A DNA stretch of 64,000 bases from Carettochelys insculpta. Taxonomy: Eukaryota > Chordata > Testudines > Carettochelyidae. The notes beneath the pieces are model-generated. The model did no database searches, had not been told where the DNA came from, and was given only the letters and a program-made list of their open reading frames with translations. The translations under genes were made by a program, and so were the position numbers. Location of the stretch: assembly GCF_033958435.1 (NCBI RefSeq), contig NC_134138.1:206717298-206781297 (forward strand), written 5' to 3'. This document shows, piece by piece, positions 34,716 to 47,523 of the stretch (position 1 is the first letter of the stretch; each line of letters opens with the position of its first letter).

Positions 34716-35426
34716 AGCCGTGTCTACACGTGCACACTACTTCGAAGTAGCGGCACTAACTTTGAAATAGCGCCCGTCACGGCTACACGTGTTGGGCGCT
34801 ATTTCGATGTTAACATCGACATTAGGCGGCGAGACGTTGAAGCCGCTAACCCCATGAGGGGATGGGAATAGCGCCCTACTTCGAAGTTGAACGTCGAAGT
34901 AAGGCACGTGTAGACGATCCGCGTCCCGCAACATCGAAATAGCGGGGTCCGCCATGGTGGCCATCAGCTGAGGGGTTGAGAGATGCTCTCTCTCCAGCCC
35001 CTGCGGGGCTCTATGGTCACCGTGGGCAGCAGCCCTTAGCCCAGGGCTTCTGGCTGCTGCTGCTGCAGCTGGGGATCCATGCTGCATGCACAGGGTCTGC
35101 AACCAGTTGTCAGCTCTGTGGATCTTGTGCTGTTTAGTGCAACTGTGTCTGGGAGGGGCCCTTTAAGGGAGCGGCTTGCTGTTGAGTCCGCCCTGTGACC
35201 CTGTCTGCAGCTGTGCCTGGCACCCTTATTTCGATGTGTGCTACTTTGGCGTGTAGACGTTCCCTCGCAGCGCCTATTTCGATGTGGTGCTGCCCAACGT
35301 CGATGTTGAACGCCGACGTTGCCAGCCCTGGAGGACGTGTAGACGTTATTCATCGAAATAGCCTATTTCGATGTCGCTACATCAAAATAAGCTACTTCGA
35401 TGTAGGCTTCACGTGTAGGTGTAGCT
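34716..35426 (-). mobile_element. Harbinger-B-type MITE, 711 bp
   Basis: The left end AGCCGTGTCTACACGTGC and the right end ACGTGTAGGTGTAGCT are flanked by ATA on both sides (34713-34715 and 35427-35429). Internal layout is as in 28202-28883, plus an extra TTATTTCGATG-type sub-terminal block near the right end. Orientation is opposite to B. Confidence 0.88.
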
Positions 35427-35879
35427 ATACAAACGTATTTGGCTGGAGGAGCCCTGGGCCAGGTAAAGACCCCCCTACCCCTATCTGCCTGGAGGCATCC
35501 TGAGCCAGGCGTAGCTGTGCTGTGCCTCCTTTCCCAGACCCCCAGCCTTTCACAGGAAAAGCATCAGTGTGGTCGGGACTTCTGCTTTTGCTATGCCCCA
35601 CCCAGGTTCTGGGGCAGTGGGGATGGATTTTCTAGTTATTTTCCTGGGTTCTTCTGTAATCTCTCTAAAGTTCAAGGAAAGTACTGATGAACCCAGGAAG
35701 CTAAATAGCACATATTGCTTCCTCAGCTGCTCCAGAGCCTGGATGGGGCATAATAAAACTAAAACTTCCTGGGGTTCTGGCGGTAGGACTGCTCAAGAAC
35801 TGTATGTGGTTTCACTGAGTGATGTTCTGAAGTCTTGCTGTCTGCACTACTGAAATAGTTGTGAGACTGGAAATGCACA
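35427..35879. other. Unassigned sequence
   Basis: Nothing recognised. Confidence 0.4.
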
Positions 35880-37080
35880 CCATCTGTCTTTCAGTTATAA
35901 CGAAGCAGTAGCCATTGCTGCCCCAAAGGTTGTTAATGGCTTATCATGATGCAATCTACAATCACAGTGGCTTTTTGAAGAAGGAAAGCAAGCCATGGAA
36001 GAAGGTTAATCCACATCACAATAAGGAACTTTCCGACAGCTGGAAGAAAGTATAATAGAGGGAGAGCGACATCATCGCTGGAACTTTCACTGCTTCCCAC
36101 CTCCCCTCACCAATCTCACTACCAGGAAGAAAGCATGGAAGACAAAGACTTAGAACTGGGGATGTTTGGTCCCAGGCTGGAAAATGGTGCAGCCTGTGAG
36201 GAACTGTAACCCACCTGTACTCTCTGTTAAGGTGAGACGTTGTTTGATTCAAACCTCGCTTAGTCTGTTTTAGTTAGAATTTAGACTGCAAATGTATTTT
36301 CATTTCTTAGATAACCAGCTTTGATCTCTTTGCTTGCTACTTGTAATCACTTAAAATCTACCTTTCTGTACTGAATAAACCTGTTTTCTATTGTACCTAA
36401 AACAGTGCTGTTTTGACTGAAGTATTTGGGGAAATCTCAGCTGAGATTACAAAGGCTTGTGCACGTCCATTTCAGACTGAGGGGCCGTGTCTACACGTGC
36501 CCCAAACTTCGAAATGGCCACGCAAATGGCCATTTCAAAGTTTACTAAGGAAGCGCTGAAATGCATATTCAGCGCTTCGTTAGCATGCGGGCGGCAGCCG
36601 CGCTTCGAAATTGACGCTCCTTGCTGCCACGCGGCGCGTCCAGACGGGGCTCCTTTTCGAAAGGACCCCGCCTACTTCGAAGTCCCCTTATTCCCATGAG
36701 CTCATTGCCAATTCCCATGGCCATTTCGAAGTTTGGGGCACGTGTAGATGTAGCCAGGATGTGGTGAACTAATCAGTGAACTCTGCACTCCCCAGGGAGC
36801 CTTGAGCAGTGCAATGGTAGAGTTCCAGGCTGTAGTGGTAGATCTGGGTAAGCGTTGGCGGGAGCCTTTTTATTGATGGTTCCTTAGTGAGTGGGAGGTC
36901 ATTCATGTAAATCAATTGGGTATGTCACTGTCTGTGGATGGCTGTGTAAATTCAGTGCCTGTCAGAGGCTTGTAGATTGACATAATCATCACAGTGTGAG
37001 GGACAGCCCAGAATAATGGGTTTGGAGGGCTCAGCAGTCCCACATCCCAGCTTGCACCCCGGGATTTCCATCACAGAAGT
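35880..37080 (+). mobile_element. Possible LTR-like repeat carrying MITE 36483-36755
   Basis: The stretch has a plausible polyadenylation hexamer (AATAAA at about 36376) in a CTGTACTGAATAAACCTG context. It is followed by TTGACTGAAGTATTTGGGGA and a tail ending near TTTCCATCACAG. This resembles a common reptile LTR-type repeat that I recall only in outline. No internal coding region and no second LTR are visible, so the call is tentative. Confidence 0.3.
36483..36755 (+). mobile_element. 273-bp TTCGAA-rich MITE with AGG duplication
   Basis: The outer ends form a TIR of about 37 bp: GGCCGTGTCTACACGTGCCC with AAACTTCGAAATGGCC inside it, and its inverted copy ending GTGTAGATGTAGCC. AGG flanks both sides (36480-36482 and 36756-36758). 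The left 240 bp match the left arm of the foldback MITE at 62305-62740. This copy therefore looks like that element with most of one arm removed. Confidence 0.85.
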
Positions 37081-37601
37081 ATCTCTTTCTTCTACCCTTT
37101 TCGGACAGTAAGCTCCTCAGAACATGGATTGTGTCTTCCTATGTTTGAAAAGCACCTGCCCCAATGTAATAAAGAGTGATGGAGACAGAGCTGTCATCAA
37201 GTGAGAATCAGGTCTCAGCAGACGGAATGAGCATACTCTTTTTACAATTACTCATCCTGTAGCAGGCTAACAAATAACATCAGGAATATCTAGGCCCTGA
37301 AAGGCATTTAAATTAATTTTTGTAAGACCCGACTATTCAGATAATGATGTTACCACGGCAGAATCTGCCCTACCCATTGCAAGGTTTCTCATACTGCTTT
37401 CTCAAGTGGCTCTAAAGATGTTTAGTTTAAAATGGTCTGTAGCTACAAATAGGCTTATAGTTCTGCATAAACTGAAGCAGCAGATGTGCTCTGGATTATG
37501 TTTTGTATCCTCTTTTTGATTAATATATCACATCATGTTTAATTCTGCATGAAAGAAAAAAACAAATTTCTTTAGCCGATATACTCTTATTTCCCACCAA
37601 G
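37081..37601. other. Unassigned sequence
   Basis: Nothing recognised before the CR1 3' end. Confidence 0.4.
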
Positions 37602-37690
37602 TCATAGAATCATAGAACACTAGGACTGGAAGGGACCTCGAGGGGCCATCGAGTCCAGACCCCTGCCCCAATGGCAGGACCAAGTACTGT

Positions 37691-40591
37691 CTAAACCATC
37701 CCTGATAGACAGCTATCTAACCTGTTCTTAAATATCTGCAGCGATGGAGATTCCACAACCTCCCTTGGCAATTTATTCCACTGTTTGATCACCCTGACAG
37801 TTAGGAACTTTTTCCTAATGTCCAACTTAAACCTCCCTTGCTGCAGTTTAAGTCCATTGCCTCTTGTTCTATCCTCAGAGGCCAAAAACAACAAGTTTTC
37901 TCCCTCCTCCTTAGGGCACCCTTTTAGATACCTGAAAACTGCTATCATGTTGCCCCTCAATCTTCTCTTTTCCAAACTAAACAAGCCTAATTCTTTCAGT
38001 CTTTCTTCATAGGTCACATTATCTAGACCTTTAATCATTCTTGTCACTCTTTTCTGGACCCTCTCTAATTTCTCCACATCTTTCTTGAACTGCAGTGCCC
38101 AGAACTGGACACAATACTCCAGCTGAGGTCTAACCAGCGCAGAGTAGAGCGGAAGAATGACTTCTCGTGTCTTGTTCACAACACACCTGTTAATGCATCC
38201 CAGAATCATGTTTGCTTCTTTTGCAACAGCATCACTCTGCTGACTCATATTTAGCTTGTGGTCTACTATAACCCCTAGATCCCTTTCTGCTGTAATCATT
38301 CTTAGACAGTCTCTTCCCATTCTGTATGTGTGAACCTGATTGTTCCTTCCCAAGTGGAGCACTTTGCATTTGTCCTTATTAAACTTCATCCTGTTTACCT
38401 CAGACCATTTCTCCAAATTACCCAGATCATTTTGAATTATGACCCTATCCTCCAAAGCAGTTGCAACCCCTCCCAGCTTGGTATCATCTGCAAACATAAC
38501 AAGCATACTTTCTATGCCAATATCTAAATCATTGATGAAGATATTGAACAGAACTTGTCCTAACATGGACCCCTGCAGAACCCCACTTGTTATACTTTTC
38601 CAGCAGGACTGAGAACCATTAAGAACTACTCTATGAGTACGGTTATCCAGCCAGTTATGCACCCACCTTATAGTAGGCTCATCTAAATTGTATTTGCCTA
38701 GTTTTTTGTAAGAATATCATGTGAGATCATATCAAACATTTCACTAAAATCTAGGTATACCACAGCTACCACTTCTCCCTAATCCACAAGGCTCGTTATC
38801 CTATCAAAACTATCAGATTAGTTTGACATGATTTGTTCTTTACAAATCCATGCTGGCTCTTCCCTATCAACTTACCACCTTCCAAGTGCTTGCAGATGAT
38901 TTCTTTAATTACCTGCTCCATTATCTTTCCTGGCACAGAAGTTAAGCTGACTGGCCTGTAGTTTCCTGGGTTATTCTTATTCCCCTTTTTTATAGATGGG
39001 CACTATATTTGCCCTTTTCCAGTCTTCCGGAATCTCTCCTGTCTCCCATGATTTTCCAAAGATGATAGATAAAGGCTCAGATACCTCTTCTATCAGCTCC
39101 TTGAGTATTCTAGGATGCATTTCATCAGGCCCTGGTGATTTGCAGACATCTAATTTTTCTAAGTGATTTTTAACTTGTTCTTTTTTTATTTCAACTTCTA
39201 ACCCTACCCCTTTCCCACTAGCATTCACTATGCTGGGCATTCCTTCATCAGACTTCTCAGTGAAGACTGAAACAAAGAAGTCATTAAGCATCTCTGCAAT
39301 TTCCAAGTTCCCTGTTACTGCTTCTCCTGCCTCACTGAGCAATGGGCCTACCCTGCTCGTGGTCTTCCACTTGTTTCTAATATATTTATAAAAAGTCTTC
39401 TTGTTTACATTTATGCCTGTAGCTAGTTTGAGCTCATTTTGTGCCTTAGCCTTTCTAATCTTGCTCCTGCATTCTTGTGTTGTTTGCCTATATTCATACT
39501 TTATAATTTGTCCTTGTTTCCATTTTTTATATGATTCCTTTTTTATTTTGAAATCATGCAAGATCTCCTGGTTAAGCCAAGGCCGTCTTTTGCCATATTT
39601 TCTATCTTTCCTAGGCAGCGGTATAGCTTGCTTTTGGGCCCTTAATAATGTCCCTTTGAAAAACTGCCAACTCTCCTCAGCTGTTTTTCCCCTCAGTTTT
39701 GCTTCCCGTGGGACCTTACATACCAGCTCTCTGAGTTTACCAAAATCTGCCCTCCTGAAATCCATTATCTCTATTTTGCTGTTTTCCCTTTTTCCCTTCC
39801 TTAGAATTGTGAAGTCTATGATTTCATGATCACTTTCACCCAAGCTGCCTTCCACTTCCAAGTTCTCTACCAATTCCTCTCTATTTGTTAAAATCAAATC
39901 TAGAACAGCTTCCCCCTGGTAGCTTTTTCAACCTTTTGGAATAAAAAATTGTCTCCAATGCAAGTCAAGAACTTACTGGATAGTCTGTGCCCCACTGTAT
40001 TAGTTTCCCAACATATATCTGGATAGTTGAAGTCCCCCATCACCACCAAATCCGGGGCCCTGCATGACTTTGTTAGTTGTTTAAAAAAAGCCTCATCCAC
40101 CTTTTCCACCTGGGTAGGCGGTCTGTAGTAGACTCCTAGCAGAACATCACCCTTGTTTTTTAACCCCTTAGCCTAACCCAGAGACTCTCAACATGTCCAT
40201 CTCCTACATCCATCTCCACCTCGGTCCAAGTGTGTACATTTTAAATATATAAGGCAACACCTCCCCCATTTCTTCCCTGTCTATCCTTCCTAAGCAAGCT
40301 GTACCCTTCAGTACCAACATTCCAATCATGTGCGTTATCCCACTAACTTTCCATGATGCCAACAATGTCATAGTTGTATTTATTTACTAGCACTTCCAGT
40401 TCTTCCTGCTTATTACCCATACTTCTTGCACTTGTATATAGGCATCTAAGATATTGATTTGATCTAGCCTCCCTGTTTTGCCCTGACCCTCTTTTACTGA
40501 CATTGTTGCCCATGCTCCCTCCCATTTCTGACCCATCTTCCATGTTTCCATGTTCTCCGCTTACCTGTGGGCTTTGCTCCCCTGCCCCCAT
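37691..40591 (-). pseudogene. CR1 ORF2: endonuclease and reverse transcriptase (broken)
   Basis: The minus strand starts with an APE-type endonuclease: [61 protein letters not shown] and [10 protein letters not shown], the last being the SDH motif. The connector and reverse transcriptase follow: [38 protein letters not shown] and MFADDTKLGG, which contains the FADD catalytic box. The thumb and C-terminal region ends in LDSCLSGMV. In CR1 this protein nicks the target and copies the RNA at the nick. At least four disruptions are visible: a stop and frame change at about 40340-40110, a change at about 39900, and stops between 38980 and 38660. The last 323 codons are open. Confidence 0.88.
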
Positions 40592-40621
40592 CGAACCTAG
40601 TTTAAAGCCCTCATCACTAGG

Positions 40622-41576
40622 TTAGCCAGTCTGTGTCCAAATACGGTCTTTCCCCTCCTCAAAAGGTGAACGCCATCTCTGCCTAGCAGTCCTTCCTGGA
40701 ATATCATCCCTTGGTCGAGGAAGCCAAAGCCTTCCTGGTGACACCATCTTCAAAGCCAGGCGTTCAACTCTAGGACGCACCTGTCTCTGCCTGGCCCCTA
40801 CCACTGACAGGCAGGATTGAGGAGAATACCACCTGCACCCCAAACTCCCTCACCCATGCCCCCAGAACCCTGAAGTCACTCTTGACCTGCTCAGTGTCAC
40901 ACCTTGCAGTAACATTAGTGGCCACATGGATGAGAAGCATGGGATAGTAGTCAGAGGGCCAGATAAACCTTGACAATGCCTCCGTAATGTCTCGGATATG
41001 GGCCCCAGGCAGGCAGCAGACCTCCCAAGATGAAGGGTCAGGGAGACAAATGGACGCCTCTGTCCCCCTCAGAAGAGAGTCCCCGACCACCACTACTCTA
41101 CGTTTCCTCCTCGCAGTGGTGGCAGCAGACTTCCCAGCCTTGGGGGTACGAGGCTTCTCCTCTGCTGTACAGGGCGATTCTTTGTCTCCTGTATCAAGTA
41201 CAGCGTAACGGTTTCCCAGTACCACAGTGGGAGGGTTCTGAGCAGGGGTGGAACACTGCCTGCTGCCAGAAGTAACAAGCTGCCCGTGTTCACCGTGATC
41301 TATCTCCTTCTCCACCAGTGGTTTATCAGCTGTCCTGTGTACTGGGACAGTTACCTCAGCTGTCTAAACATGAATACTATCCAGGAACTGCTCATGGATT
41401 CGGATACTCCTCAACCTGGCCACCTCCTCCTGTAGCTCCTCCACCTGTCGCCTGAGAGATTCCACCAGCAGGCACCTTTCACACTGGATGGTCCCGCCAG
41501 CCTGGATATCAGTGAGTGGGAATTACAAGCTACAGTCTCTGCAAAGCCACACCAGGATCTGGGTAGAGGCATCCAT
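40622..41576 (-). pseudogene. CR1 ORF1: zinc-binding, coiled-coil and esterase-like protein (broken)
   Basis: From the ATG at 41576 the minus strand gives WLCRDCSL and then IQCERCLLVESLRRQVEEL. These are two Cys pairs followed by a heptad-rich helix (QVEELQEEVARLRS). After stops comes RRVVVVGDSLLRGTEASICL, then PGAHIRDITEALSRF and a HVATN block. This is the GDSL/SGNH esterase-like domain known from CR1 ORF1; the usual HVGTND block is altered to HVATNV. The frame then runs into KMVSPGRLWLPRPRDDIPG. An in-frame stop lies just after the first Cys pair and another near 41360, so it is dead. ORF1 proteins of this family bind the element RNA. Confidence 0.78.
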
Positions 41577-42051
41577 GGTCAGGCAGTCTGTCTGGCTACA
41601 GGCACAGGTGGAGGAGACAGTAGTAGTGCTGGCACAGTTGCTGCGGGTCTTCCTGACCATCGTAGGCCTCCCTCTGTCAAACTCCCTCTTAAACTCCCCT
41701 GTCTGCAGCTCCCTGTCTGTTTCGCTCCCCTGGTCGCCCTTGCCTCTGTCTTTTAAAGCCTATTGGCCTGGGTCAGGCCCTCCCCCCTGTGAGTCACGCA
41801 GGGGAAGGCCAATCAAGGGAAATGTCTTCACCGATAGCATTTAAGCAATACCGTTATGCAAATGTGTTCTTTGAAAGACTGCAGATTTCCCTTATGCTTA
41901 ATTTGAGAACTCTAAACTGAAAGTCTATACATTTTTTTCCTTATTGTGTATGAAAAGCATTGATTAGTGCTTGGGAGGAATGAGGGTAAAAGGGATGGAG
42001 AGTAAACATGACATTTTCATGGAATACATTATAACTCTCTTAAGTACAGAC

Positions 42052-42231
42052 CAGTGTTCCCTCTAATTTTTCCCATCAATGGGCAGAATAAATTTTGTTA
42101 TGCACACCAACGCATGTGTGGATGTGCACCGCCACTAGAAACACATGGTGCTCACTATGGGTGGCTGTGAGGGTGGCACCTGAATCTCTTCTGGGCAGTC
42201 ACCTAAGTGCTCAGCTTAGAGGGAACACCAG
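42052..42231. mobile_element. hAT-like MITE
   Basis: The left CAGTGTTCCCTCTAATTTTT and the right TTAGAGGGAACACCAG are inverted. TACAGACC on the left and TATGGACC on the right resemble a decayed 8-bp duplication. At 180 bp it has no coding content. Confidence 0.6.
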
Positions 42232-42840
42232 TATGGACCTGATCTGTCAAGGTGCTCCATGCAACTGTACTCTCATCACCCAAATTAAGCCCAGCTGAAA
42301 TCAGCTGGATGCTACATAAGAATAGGGACTTTCTGTCCATTGCAGCTTAAAAGATAAGGGCCTTAGTGTATTATATCAGTTGAGTGTTCAAAAACAGAAT
42401 GAAGTAATAGGACACTTTATGGACTAAATGCTTGCCACATTTCATTTCACATTTCATTTTGTAAAGTTGTGAATCGCTGTAAAACAACAGTAATTTTTTA
42501 GTGCCACTAAGATGAGTTACCTTACTGATTTTAATAGGACCTGGATGTTTCCCCAAGGCTTGGACATGCTGGAACCTAAACAGAAACCATCTAGGATTTA
42601 GCTAAGCTTTTCTCACGTATAGCTGCAAGGAGGAATAAATCACATAAATCTTCATATCCCCTAAATCACACAATATTATTACCCCCTTTATGGAAGAACA
42701 TGGAGATCTTTTCAAACAACAATGGAGCTTGTTGAGCATATTTAGGGGTTGGCTCCTTTAGCACTGATGTAGCTGAGCGACCGATAGCTTTCTTTGCTAA
42801 AACATGAACTTTGTAAAGAACACTGGAAAAATAATGTAGA
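42232..42840. other. Unassigned sequence
   Basis: Nothing recognised. Confidence 0.4.
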
Positions 42841-42878
42841 TTTCTTTCTTTTTTTCTTTCTTTCTTTCTTTCTTTCTA
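42841..42878. repeat. (CTTT)n microsatellite
   Basis: Imperfect CTTT tract of about nine units. Confidence 0.9.
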
Positions 42879-43487
42879 TACAGAAAAACGTAGTTTAGTA
42901 ACTATACTTAAGGGCTCATCAGCATTTCCTTCGTATAATCTTTGTATAAATATTGACTATAAAATATGTGTTCTATGATGAACCATGACTAAAGGCTGAG
43001 AATGAATATGAAATTATATTTTAAAAGATCAGCTTGGATGTTTTCAAATCACAGGCATATAAAGTCACATAGACATACATTATTGGTTTCAAATGTTTAC
43101 AATTGATTGAACAACTCAAAATGATTATGATCTATAAAATTGGTCTATAAATATTCCACAATGTGTTCTGATAGGGTTACTTATGTTATTAAACTTTGAA
43201 AAAATATGGTAAATGATTAACTTTGAAAGCGATTGCTGTATATCCAATAACATTATTTCACAGAAACTGCATAATTTATATCCTCAAATTACTAAGCAAT
43301 GCTCATGTAAACACACATATCTAATAAAAATCTGTTTTTGAAGAAAGATGTAAGTATTAAATTTATAGTTTAAGCTGTATACACACTGAGGTGCCTGGAC
43401 AGCTCCAGTTGCAGGGTCAGGACTTTACTTTCAAAGAAGTAGCGAAAGAATTTTTAGTAAATAATACATTTGTATAAAACTATCTAA
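42879..43487. other. Unassigned AT-rich sequence
   Basis: Nothing recognised. Confidence 0.4.
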
Positions 43488-43605
43488 GGCTACCTTTACA
43501 GTGACATTTTTTCAAAATAATTTACTCAATTTCTGCTACAACATACCTTATTCCAAACTCTGTACCTCCATATCCTGAAATAGCACCTGCAGTGTAAACA
43601 TAGCC
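43488..43605. mobile_element. 118-bp MITE with TAA duplication
   Basis: The left GGCTACCTTTACAGTG and the right CAGTGTAAACATAGCC are TIRs with TAA on both sides (43485-43487 and 43606-43608). The duplication fits the classical Harbinger TWA rule. CCTGAAATAGCACC near the right end is the only other motif. Confidence 0.75.
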
Positions 43606-45002
43606 TAAGGGACAAATGCTAAACTCAAATAGGCTCTAGAATTCCTATGCATGTCTGAGGTCGCAATTTTGCCCTAAACATATATTTACAGGAGAAGAAG
43701 ATATCATGAAAATTTGAAGTTAATTTTCCTTCCTTTGAGAAAAGATTTTTTTATTGTCTTGCACTCTTGCATTCCAGACATTTTAGATAAGTAACGTACA
43801 TACAGAAACATAAAACTTTACTAAAATTATGTCTAAAGTCCAACTTAAACAGATGAAACTCAGGAAACTTAGAGCAAAAGCTACGCTTACTCCATTACAT
43901 TTCATTATTGCAGAATACTAAATTAATAATCCGTACCTTTGTTTCTTCATGTATTGTTTGCATGCACCACCCATTGACTTCCTTTTAAATTCCAACTGTA
44001 AGCCAACCTTGAGCAGCAGCCAACAAGCTTAGCCTTTTTAGAAAGTCTGACCTATAATGTTCAGGTGTCATACAATATATTCAGAGTATAATATTTAGAC
44101 TACCAATGAACTGTCCAATGAGTGAAGTTTAAATCTCTGAAATCTACCTTACCATGTGTGGCATCACAGAGGAAAAGGGGCACTTAATTAAGGCAATATC
44201 TTACTGTTTTTCTTTTCAAATATAAACCATCAATATTATTCACACAGAAAGTTAAGCCTAAATTTATACATGCAGCAATAAAGAATCTACCAATTTTATG
44301 GGATGTAGTTACTTCTCTTGAGGATATGAGTGTGTGTTTGCTTCAGGGAATTTATTCTGACTAGATTTATCACAAGTTTTTTGAACCAGATAATTTTGTT
44401 TGATAGCACATCTGGCAGTATCATAAAATTCTGAAGTCCCAAGCTATTACACAGGAATTACTTTTGTAAATCATTTATGAATATTACTGATGTAAGCCTA
44501 TTCCAGGCAGTAAGAAAGGGAAACGTACTCAAGGACAAAGAAAAGAAAATGGATTCCATATCCTTTCAGGACTCAATAGTTTGGGTGGATATTTATCATT
44601 TTAAATTGGAAATCTGATGCCTTTACCATAGCTGAAAATAATTAAGCATATGTAATACAAGAATTATTCCCAGTATTCCCAAAATAGAAGAAAGGGGCAA
44701 ATAATCTTCAGCTGAAGAAAAGAGTTAAAGCTCTCTTAATAAAAAAGTAGGATCTACTAATCCTAAATAAAGCTTTCTGATTAAATGTCACATGTTGTTC
44801 AGAATGTAACACACACCCCAAAACACAGAAATAGTAAAGACCGAAAATAATCAAGGAAGTTCCATTAACAGCTCCTCACACCCCACAAAAATCACACTTC
44901 TGAGCCCTAAAGATACTTTTTTTCCAGAATTCTACAATGAACTCCATGTGCCTGCATGTATTCTATACCAGTTCATTCTAGTCTATACAATGTCATTCAC
45001 TC
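43606..45002. other. Unassigned AT-rich sequence
   Basis: Nothing recognised in about 1.4 kb. Confidence 0.45.
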
Positions 45003-45775
45003 TTAAAAAACAGTTCGTATCATACAGCTCAAAACTCGAGGTAACTTAACTGCAACTGAAGGTTCTTCAAGATGTGTGGCCTCAATTTGTACTCCACGTG
45101 TGGGCACATACATTTGCCACAAAACTGAGTCCAGAAATTCTTCACAGCACCATAAATTGTTCCACATATGCACAATAGCTCTCCTCATACTTCCAACACG
45201 GAGTGTTAGAGGCAGTACATGTTGATGCCTCTCCAGCTGCTCTACCAAAATTCCAACAGGATCCGGAGCAGAGGAAATGGAGGGGAAGTAGTGATGAGGC
45301 TGCCTCTGCTCTTTCCTCTTGGGAGAAGGAGCATAATTTCCAAGGGAACATAGAGCTGGTCTCAAGTCTTGTAGTAAGTGCAGGGACATGTTTATTTTCT
45401 CGTTAGAGACTGGACTTCTCAATGGGAAGGTCCCTGGATGGAGTGTTGGAGGTCCCTCGGAAACCCTCAATACAGTCACGTGCCCCTCAAACAGTGGCCA
45501 GATTTCTGGAAGCTGTGTCTTTGGCATCTTCTACAACCTGGAGAGCTATTTTCAACAATAGCTTCTTCTTATCTAAAATGGGTTGAAATTGGGCTCTCTC
45601 CTTCATGGGATGCTTACCGCTGAAGTTCACAAGCCTGGAATAGTTATTGAAGCTGTGTGTCACTAACAAAGCTTGTTGATGGAATTGCAGGCCCACAGAG
45701 AAGACCTTCCTCCCAAGAGCCTTTATCTGTTGGGATGACCCTTTGACAGTGCAACTGAACTCTTTCAGTAGCACC
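45003..45775 (-). pseudogene. DIRS gag fragment joined to a DIRS terminus
   Basis: The minus strand from 45775 encodes KALGRKVFSVGLQFHQQALL, then FSGKHPMKERAQFQ and QVVEDAKDTASRNLATV. This is the gag domain that resembles the LAP2-alpha C-terminal region and is shared by vertebrate DIRS elements. SLHLLQDLRPALCSLGNYAP follows, a typical gag tail. Instead of a reverse transcriptase, the sequence then runs within about 150 bp into a DIRS end (plus strand GGTTCTTCAAGATGTGTGGC at about 45061). A deletion of the middle of the element is the simplest reading. The frame change between the two gag blocks shows it is inactive. Confidence 0.65.
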
Positions 45776-47523
45776 CTGTAGTAGACAGAATTTAACGGAA
45801 GAGGAGGTAAAGCTATAACTAACTGAAAAACATATAAAAATGAAATCCTTTAAAGTTTGAATTCATATTGGATTGTTCCCTAATTCAACACAGATATAAG
45901 CAGTTTACTAGACTAATATGGTGCAGCTGTTGAAAGCTATAACTTCACTGAGTGAAAAAAAAATCCATCATATATTAACTGTGATCCAACCACTACTGGA
46001 AACATTCCCCTTGTGGTGTACTATCAGGTAGAACTGGGAGTCCTTGACCTTCTAGGTAATTAAGGGAACAGAGATATATTCTTGTATTATTAGAGATACA
46101 GAGAGACAGTGAACTATTTGAATAGCTGGAGAATTTTCCTGTATTTGTCTGTTCCTAAATAGCATGCATAGTTTAGCACTCTCTCGAGGGCAACACATTG
46201 TAATGAATATCTACTATTCATATTTAATGTAATCTGCCAAAGGGTGCTTTTGGGAGGACTTTTTGTGTCAATACAATGATTAACAAATGAACAGGAAAAG
46301 TAAAGGAATACCCACAAGTGATGGAGCTGGGGAAACTATGTTGTAATACACTAAAATACTGCATTCTACTGTAGTAGTTTAATGATTTCAGACAGTTTAT
46401 ATATATTTGCCTGGGGGGAGGGAGGGGACTTTGAGCGAGAGTCTAGGTGGAAAATAGCAAGCAATAATGTAATAGAAAACAACCTTAATAGAACATCATG
46501 TTCTAAAAATAGTAACAAGTGGTCATACAGCATTGTCAGAATGGATTCTATTCCCTGACTCTCCCACATTCTTGACTGATTTTATTCTCCAGACATCCAC
46601 ACGTTGGCAAGACCTATGCAAAATGGAATAGATGGACTGTTCTATTTTAACATTACACTTTTAAAACTGAAAATATTGGAAATTATGGAGATGGGCTGTT
46701 AAACAACCTTAACTCTATTCTTGACACTCCGCAGACTCTTCATATACAAGGATTATGATTATCTAGTAAGTGGATCAATTCCTGACCTTATTGACTTTAT
46801 GTCAAAGTCCTTTATAATAATATGTTCACATCTCCCAGTCTCTCCCTATATGTTCCCTGGAACAAATAAAAGCGTGATCCTTGGGATCCAAGTCTCATGG
46901 TTAGGGGTATGAGGACCAGGCTGGAGCAGTGACCCAGCCACAGGGAGAAAAACAGCAGGCAGGTTACCATATGATTGTCACTAGCCAACTGCTTCATGAG
47001 CTGCCTCATTAGGAGATCAAAAAAGAGGCCATCTCAGGAAAAAGTGGACCCATCCCAATTCATGAGATTTTTTTTAAAGCAGGCTTATTTTGTTTGTACA
47101 CCTGGCCCACATTTAGAATTAACTTTTGTGTGGTAGTATTTAAATTTCAGTTAAAAATCTCATCAGGTCCACAACTACTTTATAGTGCAGTTCAGTGGTA
47201 TCTGTATTCAGATTGCATCGTAAAGATACTGATATTTATGTTGACAGTCCACTAAATATTATATTAAGAAAATATTTTCCCTGTCAATTCTAGCACTAAT
47301 ACACGCTAGTCAGAGCTGATCTCTGGCTTTTACGTAGCTTTCTGATAATTTATTTAAGTAAGTTTCTATTTTTATATCAAGTTCTAATTCAGAAGACAAG
47401 CAAAACAGACAACCTTGTTGCTGAATTCTTTAGCATCTTACGTTTACAAAGCAACTTCTAAGAAAATATATAGGGAAGTTATTCCAACTGTTAGTAAAGA
47501 GCTCACCCTGTGCAGTATCTGAT
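45776..47523. other. Unassigned AT-rich sequence
   Basis: No element ends or protein-like frame recognised. Confidence 0.45.

Larger units (their letters stand above)
37602..41820 (-). mobile_element. CR1 LINE, near full length, inactive
   Basis: The 3' terminus is the CR1 octamer repeat (TCATAGAATCATAGAAC on the plus strand at 37602). Going 5' on the minus strand come the short 3' UTR, ORF2 (37691-40591), ORF1 (40622-41576) and a GC-rich leader to about 41820. At about 4.2 kb it is close to intact CR1 length, and unlike most CR1 copies it is not heavily 5' truncated. Both ORFs carry stops and frameshifts. The exact 5' end is uncertain because CR1 leaves no consistent target duplication. Confidence 0.88.
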
